A program made the position numbers and the translations under genes. A stretch of DNA of 64,000 nt from Pieris napi (Eukaryota > Arthropoda > Insecta > Lepidoptera > Pieridae), in assembly GCF_905475465.1 (NCBI RefSeq), contig NC_062251.1:8363001-8427000 (forward strand), given 5' to 3'. The notes below the pieces were generated by a model that made no database searches, was not told the DNA's origin, and saw nothing but the letters and a program-made list of their open reading frames with translations. Below, piece by piece: positions 34,401-46,400 of the stretch. Position 1 is the first letter of the stretch. Every line of letters begins with the position of its first letter.

Positions 34401-37400
34401 AACAGTAACTACATGGAGTGGCCCACCAGGCAAACGAAACAGAGGCAGACCCTACGCTCGATGGGATGATGACATCAAAAAAATCGCGGGTCCTCACTGG
34501 GTCCAAATAGCTCGGGATAGAGAAAGATGGCAAGCCTTGGAGGAGGCCTTTACCGGAGAGGGTTCCTGATACTTACTAACTGTAAAAGTTATTCACTAAC
34601 ACATGAGATAACTAGATATATTTGTATTAGGAAATTAAGTTAAGGCTTAAAATAAAATAAATAAAAACCTACTATAAGCATCATTTAGTTAAATAATGTT
34701 TGTGTAATTTAATTTCAATGATACGAGTGTGATAATGATAGGACAAGAATTTGCAATTGTCAAGATTATTTAAATGCTTATAGATTATAGAGTATATACA
34801 TTTATATACATTTAGAAATATAATTTACAGGTTTTTTTCTTTTGCAAAAGGAGAAACATTTATAGAAACGAAATCGATAATTCTTTATATCAAAATAGAA
34901 ATGGCTGGAATATATCAATCAACTTCATGTGTGAAAACGGATCTTTTTGAAATTTAACATTTGCTTAGAAAAGCTCTAAAGTTAATATAAAAAGAAGCGT
35001 CTCGAACTATGCTTTTTTGGATTTTCTAAAAATTGGATTTGCATTTAAAACAGAATGCATTTATAGTAAAATAAGTAAAATTCATAACTCACCTTCGTGT
35101 CAACACCTCGGAGTCAACAACATCAGCGAGGAGACAGTTCGAGTCGACCGAAACACCAGTCGACAACGCCAAGGTATTGTTGCGACGGAGAACTCGAATT
35201 TGAGATGCTTCGAGACCCGCCGCCTTTAGATTAGCTGGAAACATTTAAATTTGAATATAACCAGAGCATGAGGATAATAAAACATCACATCAGAAATCAG
35301 GATATATAAATAGAAATACAAGTTCAGAAATTGCATATCAGATATATGATAGTAAAGTGTACGTAGAAAACACAACGCTTTTTTATTATAAAGCTAATAA
35401 AGATCAGTCGTGAAGCAGTCATTTTATGATTTGGCATTCTGACAAGCAATAAACTACAAGCTCCCACCTTTTCAGAATGCCAAATCATAAAATTACTGCT
35501 TCACGACTGATTTGAGAGCGACCGCCGATGCGAAAACCGCTGTGTGAGTTCGAAAAGTGAGTTACAGAATCGCAGGGCAGGCGGAAAATATAAAATGGTA
35601 CAAATATTAAAGTCTTTCTTCCAACTTTGATTGTTTTGGAGTTGAGACTTTTGGGCCGTGGGGTTCATGTGCACAGGCGGTAATTAAAGATTTTGTAAGC
35701 CTGGTAGATACGACCAGAGTTGTATTGTTTTATTTATCAATTTTTAATTATTGTTATAATTAATTACTATTTACGTTAGGAATATTGTAAATACTTTAAT
35801 CTCGCTAGTAATTAACTCACCATCGATATTCTCCAATTCCACGAACGCTACATCCCTTTCTGGATCAGCCAAACAGGCCACTGCACCTGCGTTGCCATAG
35901 TATTTGTTGGTGGAGTCGTAGGAACAGATTTTCGATCCTGGAAATAAGTTTGTTTTACATATAACCATTAAAAGAAAACAAAGTTTATAATATACAATTA
36001 AATGAACTAGAATTTCCTGAGTCGTGGTGTGAACTTAATTAAAGTAACAATACTTCAGTTACAAGAACAGTTTGAACATTGACTGGTTTAAAATGTGTTT
36101 CTGACTGCCTGGACCTAATCAAAAATGTCCAAAAATTGCGTCACGTAATACTTGAACGCTCCCTAACTTAGTTATTGAAGAGCTGGGAACCCTGACACAA
36201 TTATTTTTACTTAAGTACGTACCAGAATACTTTTTTTCTTATTATATAAAGTTATACCCTGGGCTGATTCCTAGTTAATATTAGCGTTCTAAGTACTGTC
36301 GTTTAATATGTATATTCTATATCTATATATACATTTATTTTAGTATATTTTTCCTCACCTTAGAGTTATGGCGCCACTATATATTTTTTTATTATATTAT
36401 TGTTTTCTTTCAATCATTCATTTTCATTTATTTTTTTATTTTTATTTTTTGTATCATCTCGTAAGAAGTAAAAAAAAAATAAAAAAAATAAATAAATGTA
36501 AACGAATGACTTATTCATTTTTTTGACCGCTATGAGGCGTGCACTTTTGGATTTTCCAAACTTTATTATTCTTGACGCAATTCCAAATGACTAAGTAACG
36601 AACGCGAAAGTGTACGTACGGGTAATTGTGAGCAAGGCCCGAAAATCGTATTAGGCATATACGATAGAGTATAGGAAATGTTAAATTTCGAATCGGTTAT
36701 TTCAGTTCACAATTTATTATAGTGTCGTTTTTGCAACTTACCCTTTGGGGCTACGGAATCAGCCGGCTTACACAAGGAACAAAGGCTCTTGACATCGTAG
36801 TTCTGGAATAATTGTAAATTATTTTAAATTTTTTGAAAATTATTATGAAATTCACTTTGAATAGGAATATGTTTTTTTTATTTTCGTTGCCATTTCTTCA
36901 AAATTATATCATTATGTTTGTTATACTTTTACAACACACTGCCTTAAGAAACGCTCAGTTGTGGAACGTCAAGGTGATGCGGGTGGAATTTCGTATTCTG
37001 CCTCGACGTTCGATGACGAAACTTAGCTGCAGCCCTGCGATTCTGTAAGTCACTTTTCGAACTCACACAGCGGTTTTCGCATCGGCGGTCGCTCTCAAAT
37101 CAGTCGTGAAGCAGTCATTTTATTATTTGGCATTCTGATAAACAATAAACTACAAGCTCCCACCTTTTCATCATTTCATTTCAGTGGTTTTCTAACATTC
37201 ATAGTGAAAAGGTAATTTCAATACGAAATCTTGTAGTATTTTAATTTATTAATACCTAATTTCGGAATGTGTCTAGATAATTGGCAACATTCAGTGTTGA
37301 TTAATTATCTAAGAGCAGTGTTGGCCTAGTGACAAGAGCGGGCGATTCTCATCCTCATCATCACAAAAATCACGAAACAGACACAAATATCATAGGTTCA

Positions 37401-40400
37401 GACCTTGTTCCTTCAGAAGGTTGTAGCGCCATGATTTTCAAGGTAAACCTTCCTACCAAACCGTGCGGAAATTTGGAAATAAATATATTATTTTTAGAAT
37501 GGGTCCAGTTGTCATTGAGTTTATTCGTTACGAGTACAAAAATACAATTTTCTCTTTATAACATTAGTGTAGAAGAAACAAATAGGGTAGAGATTATGCA
37601 ACGGCAAATCAGTTATGCCGGCAACGCACTCGCGAGCCCTCTGGCATTGAGAGTGTCCATGGGCGGTTTTACTTAACATCAGATGCGGCTGCTGTCCATT
37701 TGGGGTTTGTTCCAAAAAATAGTAAGTTTCAAAGGCTAATGATTCCGGATTAGTTACAGGGATCCTGGTGAAGCTGAGCCATTACATTACTGATGATACA
37801 GGCACTTCTGCCACGTAGTTATAGATGCAGAAACCTACATACCAAAATCTGGACTAAAACTTACGGATGCTGAGATTTGGGACGCGTTGAGCGCTCCAGG
37901 TGCGCACGCGCCGCCAAAGAACTCCCCAACCGCACGTGCGTAGTCGCATTCTGAGCGAGAGATCACACCGTTTTCTTGTGCCGCTCTGATGAAGGCTACG
38001 TATGCTGGAAATGCGTTATAAATTTATTAACTCAATTCGAGCAACTATAACCAATAGTATTGTCTTTGATTAACATAACCTTTACACATTTAAAGAAAAA
38101 ACTTTTTACCGGATTAAAGTTATGTATTATTATAAATTTACAATTAATTGACATAATTTTAAATTTATCCGACGTTTCGCGTGCTTTACAGCGTGCGTGG
38201 TCACGGTGACTGAAGACAAAAGGTGTAGGATGCTACATACGCTTTGACCAACCGAAAGTACTTGCGAAAGAGAAAAGATTCTTCCCAAGATTGGTACGTG
38301 AAGCCATTGAAATCAAAAAACATCCCAATTTCAATAGAGAAGACGGCCTAAAATTGTCAAACACCTGGGATCCAATAATATCCAAATTAAAATCTCAAAA
38401 AGAAAAACAATCCGCGAAAATAGAGGACACCGTGAGCCATTTTTGCCAAAACCCTCCATCTTTTAGTCGATCCCAACTCCGGGGAAATAAATACAGATAA
38501 TGCAACTTTCTCTACAGCTGCGATACTTTTTTTTGATATCCAACACCTTTTGTCTTCAGTCACCGTGACCACGCACGCTGTAAAGCACGCGAAACGTCGG
38601 ATAAATTTAAAATTATGTCAAATAATTGTAAATTTATAACAATACATAACTTTAATCCGGTAAAAAGTTTTTTCTTTAAACTATAACCAAGCAAAGGCAC
38701 TTAAGCATATGCAGGAAGTATGTCTGTACACACAAACGGAGTTGAATGAATTCAAAATGCAATATCTTGAGCTTCAAGAAAAAAAAATTGCAGAACACCC
38801 CAGTATCACATGAGCGTGTTGTGTATCGCAAAGTGTAAATACAAAACAAAATGAAGATAAGTTAGCATGTCCCGAAGTTAATTGTAATCAATAAAAAGGA
38901 AGCCAGAAATACCGGCTATCGAATAGAGAGTCAGTAACTAAGACAATATTCGTAAACGGTACTCAATGTTAGAAATTCTGAGGTACTTCGTGAAGAAGAA
39001 AGAAGCATCTTCATATCTGTTGGTTATGTTTATATACTACGGAGGAAAAAATTTACATCATATTAAGACCACTCAACACAACACAAATTCCCTAAAGAAA
39101 TTTCTCCCAAACCGAGTAGTGGCAGACTGGAATAGGCTTCCGGAAAGTGTGATCAGTGCACCATCTGTGAACACCTTTAAAAACAGATTGGATAAGTTTC
39201 ACCAAATCTCATAATACACGCGCATCAGCTTATTAAAAGCTGCCAGTGTGTTAAGTAAATAATAATATTTTAAAGGATTTTAATGTCTCAGGTTAAGAAA
39301 TGTATACTCACAGATGCCACCGAACTCAGGGAAGCAAGCATTTTTCCCGCGAAGGTTTTCAAAGCTAGAAATTGAACTCGAAGCCCGTAGAAGAGTCACG
39401 ACGCGGGAGAACGCACGTGGATCGTTGCGTAGGTTTTGAACTAGCTTCACAGGTAACAGACCGTAGTATCTGTCAAAGTCAAAGTCAAATCATTTATTTC
39501 AATTAGACCATCTAAAATGGCACTTTTGAACGTCAAAAAAAAAATTCAAAGAAGATTCTAGTTGCCCCTTCCAAAAGGTAGTTTCGTGTGGAGAAGAATG
39601 GGCAAGAAACTCCACACTTACTCTTTTAAAATAGGTTACAATATTTTGTTACATTTGTTAAAGAATTATATGTGAAGACAATGTACTCTTAGAATAAACT
39701 ACTATATTAAAAAAGTTAGTATACATGTTCCTCACATATTTACAAATATCGAAACCGTGGAATATTAACATTAAAGAGTAATAAAAATATTAAAAAAACA
39801 CAACAAACAGTGTGTGAGACACAAAAAAAAAATTACATTTGTAGCATTATAAATTAAAAAAAAAAAAAAATAACAAAAATATCTTAAAGCAAAAAATCAG
39901 CAACCAATTTGATTTTGTCCAGGCTCTATGATTGTCCTATGGAGCAGGACCAGCATGTTTCCAAGCATTCTTATCTTGAATATAATCATCTAATTTGTAA
40001 TATGCTTGTTTACAAAGTGTACTTTTAATAAAACATTTAAATTTTCGTTCATTTAGTTTTAAAATGTCACAAGGTATTTTATTGTAACATTTCACACAGT
40101 ACCCCATAAATGAATTTTGAACTTTGGCTAATCTGAAAGATGGTTGAGCTATTTTATCTTTATTTCTAGTACTAAAATTATGTCTTTCATTTAATTTACT
40201 AAAAAGATGTAGATTCTTTCTTACATACATAATATTTTCATAAATGAATTGGCAAGGTACTGTCATAATATTAATCTTTTTAAATAGTTCCCTGAGAGAT
40301 TCGCAACGACGTAGATTATAAATGGCTGATATGGAACAGTTATATTAAATTTGTAACTCAAATGTTACATGATTAAAATCTTAAGGGCTTTTTGGGCTGC

Positions 40401-43400
40401 ATACCAGGGCCCCGTGGATATAAAGGGCCCCATGTCCCCACTGAAAACAATAGGCGATATTTAAAATTGGAGAAAAAAAAACAGAAATTTTTAAACATCC
40501 AATCATAACGTTGGTATCCCTGAGATCAATCAACCCATGTGCGAAGCGCGTCTACCGAACAGCCTTTCGATTCTGTAACTCACTTTTCGAACTCACACTG
40601 CGGTTTTCACATAAGGAGGTTTTCTGATAAGGGAGCTTGTAGTTTATCAGAATGCCAAATCGTAAAATTTCTGCTTTACGACTGATTTGAGCGCGACCGC
40701 CGCTGCGAAAACCGCTGTGAGAGTTCGAAAATTGAGTTACAGAATCGCAAGGCAGTGCTAAGAATATTGAAAGAAGACATATCCATACAAAAAGGACGCT
40801 ACCACAATTGAGAAATTCGCTCAATTTTCAGTATTAATGACAACGTAAGGAAATATTAAAGCGTATGAATTCTTAAAAGTCTGTAAAAAATTATTGTGCT
40901 ACTCACTGTCGGGCCATGAATCCGTAGTTAGCTGGTGCAGCAATGAAATCAGCAGTGTTATCCTTGATAGCGGCGAAGCATTCGAAGATAGACCTCCTCA
41001 GTTGGCAGGAAATCGCTGGTTCGATTCCCAGGGTATGCGCAGCTAATTGCACCCAGAGACACTTGGAGTGTTCAGATTCGGAGATGGTGCACCAGCGACG
41101 GGCTGGAATACAGCTTGGAGACGCGTCGATTGGTGGGATATTTCGCACTAAAAATAATGTTTAAATATATTTTGATATATATGTTACTGTAAAAGCTCGA
41201 ACTGCCGTAAATCCTAAGATATTCCAGTAAAACCTAAGATCTACCAATTCCTAATGGTAAATGTCCCAAAAGGTTTGCGATTCGAACTATTACCACCATT
41301 CAGTTGGTAAATCTTAGGATTTACATTAATGGCACGGTAAATGTTGAAAAACAAATATAATTATTAAGTTAGACTAGCTTATGTAAGCATTATGTTTGTA
41401 TTTCGTTGTTAAATTCCAAATAGAGAACTACTGATTCAGTTAGATAGATATGATAGAGATTGAGATATTCAGAGATATACATTATGTGTTTTTTTCAAAA
41501 TAATTTAAATAAGTTGGTATTAGTTTGTACTTATTACTATCATATGATATCTTTATAATATTATGTACCTGTTTTGTCTAATAGTTCATTAAAGTAAATA
41601 ATTAAGAATTGCTCATTGTTTTATTCCTAAAACCAACATCTACCAGCTGACAGTGGTAAAACCTAGCATATACTGAATTCGAATGGTAAAAGCTCGAAAA
41701 AATCGTCGTATTTTCAGAAATACTTACCTCTGTCTTAGGGTTTATGCCTGTTTGCCTCGTGTTAAATAAAACAATGAATTGTCATCTTCTAGTCGAGATT
41801 TGAAACAGATTCAATATAGAAAGTTATAGAAACTTTATGATTCTGTTTACATAATATTCGTGCTAAAAATAAAAAATAAAATATGTTTATTATGGAACAT
41901 AAGATACATGTATCACTTATTCCACGTCATTAAATTTGAAGACATCCCTACTCATCGGCAAAGAAGACAGAGGGTGTAGGCCGAGAGAAAAAGCCGGCGT
42001 AAAAAACTCTCGGTACTCTTTTAAAACAGCAAATCATCAAACAACACTTATTTAAAACAAATATCGCAAATTAATTAGAAGTAGCCTGTCTAGCACTAGT
42101 CCCAGGCCCTTTTATCAACTGGATAATCGTTGACTTTATAGTAAGCCTTTTTACACAGCTTTTCTTTTATACATTTCTTAAATTTATTGAAAGGCAGAGA
42201 TAAAAGAGCCTCTGGGATTTTATTAAAGAAGAGTATCCCTTTCCCCAAAAAAGAATTACTAACTTTAGATAGTCTAGTACGGGGAAATTGCAGTCTGCGT
42301 TTGTTCCGTGTATTAACATTCTGCGTATGTTCTATTCTATTTTTGTATACATACATAATATTTTCATAAATATATTGCGAGGGAAAGGTAAGTATATTAA
42401 TTTCCTTGAATTTATCTCTAAGAGTACTTGAATAAACTTTCAGAAAACCGCTATCAATCCCTCTGCTCACTTTGTGGTGTCAGATCGAACTGTGCCCGCT
42501 ATACCAGAGACATAGGAGTGACAGTTGCCGGAGTACGAAATGACAATAGACACATACAAGCATTGGAATGTCTTAGACGTGGTAATACTCCAGGAGTAGC
42601 GTACGTATCCTGGCAACACGTCCGCGAGTACTTAAATGTGAGTGAAATTTATTTTTAATCGGTATAAAGGCATAAGGCATAGAGCAGTGTTGGCCTAGTG
42701 GCTTCAGCGTGCGACTTTCATCTCTGAGGTCGTATGTTCGATGCCCGGCTGTGCATCAATGGACTTTCTTTCTATGTGCCCACCTAACATTCGCTCGAAC
42801 GGTGAAGGAAACATCGTGAAGGAACCGGCTTGACAAACCCAAACAGTCGACGGCGTGTGTCAGAAGACTGATCACCTACTTGCCTATCAGTTTGACAAAT
42901 AAGAAACATCAATGACAAATTATTACATCTGATCATTAATAATATGAAAGATTAATTAAATAATTATATTTTTCCTATATAAATAGTAAAATGAATTGTG
43001 GCCTTGTTTCGTTTCAGTTTCGTCATATAATATATACATAGATCAGCCACCATATAATGCAAATCTGCAAAACTTACACTGCAAGCACAAAAAAATAGAA
43101 CAAACACGAGTCTAGTTTTAAGTAAAACCAATTATTAATAAGCAGTAATGTCGCTATAAAAACTAGTAGATGATAATTCCCGCTTTCAAGCTTCAAGATA
43201 AAATGTATACAAGATACCCTAACTATTTGGTGTAGGCAAATGCAAAATAGCTACTAGCTAGCTTTCTTTGTATAAAACATAACAAATTGGAAAAATCTAA
43301 ACAGTGAGGCTAAGTTTGTGGCCCCAACTATGCTCCTATTTAATCATTTGAATTTATCTTCTACTCTTTTCTGGTCTTAGCAATTTCCGATAGTCAAAAT

Positions 43401-46400
43401 CAAAATTTAACCTGTATTCTAACCCTTATTCAAAAAAATCAGGGAAATTGCACTGTTTCAACTAAACTTTAAAAGTTCTCGAATAATACCTGCAGCTGAG
43501 TTTCATCATCGGACGTCGAGGTCGATACAAAATTCCACCCGTATCACCTCGACGTCCGTCGTTCCACACGCGTTTTTAAGGCAGTTTTTGCCACGCACCA
43601 CCACTATGTGAAACCAGCTGCCCACTGAAGTATTTCCGACCCGAGTCGACTTAGTCCTTCAAGAAAATAGTGTACCAATTCATAAAAGGGCCTCTGGCAA
43701 TATGAGTGTCTAGGGGCGGCGGTATCACTTAACATCAGATGAGCCCCCTGCCCGTTTGCTCCCTTTACATAAAAAATATCAGACGGACGAAAACTGACAA
43801 GAGACTCACTGACATTCAACATATATAATCTATAATCATCTTTTCCCAGCTCTGGAACCCACAAGAGGCATCATCCTATTCCCTGTTATGTCCTGACGAT
43901 TCCCTTGTAGTACTGAACAGCAAGGTCTTGGCTCAGCGTGTCGCTCCTTGCTCTTTTGTTAAGCAACCATTGAGCGCCCTTATTGCACCAACGTGAGTAT
44001 TTATATTATTCATTAGCTTCAATGACATTATAACATTCTTGACGAGGCCAACATCGTCCAATTCATAATGCTGAAACAACTTATATGTATATATAAGTTG
44101 CTAATAGCAGAAGACAAATGCTCAAAAAGATTATTAAAAAAAAAAATTATTATTTCCGACATAACAATTTTATCATAACAGTTACTACTAATACCTCTAT
44201 TATTTTACAATTAAAATACATTAAAGAATATATACATATACACCTACTAATAAGCAGCAGATCTTTTGAACTCAGCCTACAAACTCAGTGTACAAACAAA
44301 TAGAAGATATATTATTTATAACTTTCAAAAGATTTTTATATTTAAAGACTTAATGAATTACGACAATTAATAATACTATAACTAGAAGCTTTTAAAAATG
44401 CAACTTAAATACCTTCCCTATATTCAGATACCAAGCAAAAGGAATCCAGATAAACCTACAAAAGTGGTGGAAAAATGGCGCCATTCCTGCTGGCAATTCC
44501 TGGCAAACGGTGCTTTTTGAAGCCATTGTTGGAGGCTCCAATGCGAGGGTTTCGTTCGACAAATCTCTCCCTAATTTGTCTTACTCTGCTAACTGTAAGT
44601 ATATGTTCGTTCCCATAGTCTTCCGAAACGGCTCGACCGATTCTTAGGTCCTCGAAAGAATTGCTCGGTCCCTTGAAATTTCGTTATAAAGAGAAGAAAT
44701 ATTAAAACCGATAGATATATATGTTACTGTAAAAGCTCGAACTACGGTTAATCTTAAGATTTAAGTGTAAGTCTTAGGATTTACCGTACCGAGTTGGTAC
44801 GGTAATTTCTATATTGAATCTGTTTCAAATCTCGACTAGAAGATGACAATTCATTGTTTTATTTAACACGAGGCAAACAGGCATCTGATGTTTAATAAAG
44901 CCTATGGACCCTTACATTGCCAGGAGTCTCGCAAGTGCGTTGGCGACCTTTAAATAAATGGTTCGCTCTTTTCTTGAAGGACCCTAAGTCGAATTGGTTC
45001 GACAATACTTCAGTGGGCAGCTGGTTCCACATACCTAGTGGTGGTACGCGACAAAAATGTATATATGGAGTGTTGTACGCTTCTTCCGACCTAAAGGGCG
45101 GATCCTGGAACATTCTTACATCGTCCTGAAGACCTCATTGGAGGTCCAGAATCATCGTAGTGTTTGTAGCCATAGTATTCTAAAGTAGATAGCAAAACCT
45201 TTAGAAGGTTTGCTGTTGCTAGCCTATAAAATTCAGAAACCATAGAATACATGATACATACTCAAATCCGCATCTACGGAGCTATTAGCGCTCCAGGGCC
45301 CAGGTCTGCAGGCGCTGTTGAAGAACTGGGAGATCGCTTCCACCTCCATCTCTTCTGCTGTCTTTCCGTCGGTGTTTGCATCGGGACAGCGGTCAGTTTC
45401 AGCAACCTACGGTTATCATAGTGTTTAATTTTTTATTTAATTTGTAATTTTTGGAACCTCTTCGACAATAATAGTTACAGCGAGCGACAATGTTTCAATT
45501 GGTTTATTACGTTGTTCGTGCACTTTTGATGGTTTAATGGTAACTGTTATATTGTATAGTATGTGTATGTATGACGACCTGGTGGACAGAAAAACTGTGT
45601 CCAGTTTGTGTTTCCACCACACTAATTTCTTTCTATTTAAGATCATGTATATAATTAATAAATTAAAATAAAAGAAAAGTCAAATTGAACACTTAGAAAC
45701 CTCAAAAATAACAGTATTTCTCTACTATTTAATGGATGTTTTTATACATATAAACCTTCCTCTTCAATCACTCTATCTATTAAAAAAAACCTCATCAAAA
45801 TCCGTTGCGTAGTTTTAAAGATTTAAGCATACATATGGACAGAGAAAGCGACTTTGTTTTATACTATGTAGTGATAAGGATAATATATATGGTCTAAGAT
45901 CCCGCTATACAACGACCTTCACCGAGATGCTTATTTAATGAAACTTATTTTATATTTAATTTAATATGTCAATAAATATAATCCATATGGGTTGCCTAGC
46001 AAATTTCAGTCCAGAGTATTTTAATTAATATTAAAAAATATATTTTTTTTTAAACATTTCACCGGTATGATTATTAGATAAATTCTATACCAATCGAAAG
46101 TATGAAGCCCATAGAATATGCAAACGTTAGGTTGTTTTAATCAATTAATTATTTATGTGTATATTTTTTATGTGACACTAAAGTATATATACATCTTTAG
46201 TATAAAAGAAGGTTATAGTGATACATATATAATACTACCCTGATTAAAAATATTGATTGAAAAAAGTTCAAAAAATTTACTACATGCAAATAAAAAAAAA
46301 CTTTTTTTTTAAATATTAATTAAACACACTCTGGACTGAAAATTTCTAGGCAACCCATATGGATTATATTTATTGACATATTAAATTAAATATAAAATAC

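Larger units (their letters stand above)
41823..44805. other. Inverted 3-kb block inside the transferrin gene
   Basis: It contains three transferrin exons on the plus strand, opposite to the rest of the gene, plus a family P retroposon, a SINE B and a family N 3' end. Both edges are the 78-bp inverted duplication. Exon order, GT-AG sites and phases (1-0-2-1) fit only if the block is reversed. Confidence 0.85.

Noticed and set aside
42444..44594. A separate plus-strand transferrin gene
   Set aside because: Only three exons exist on plus. They cover exactly the part missing from the minus-strand gene and match its phases at both ends.
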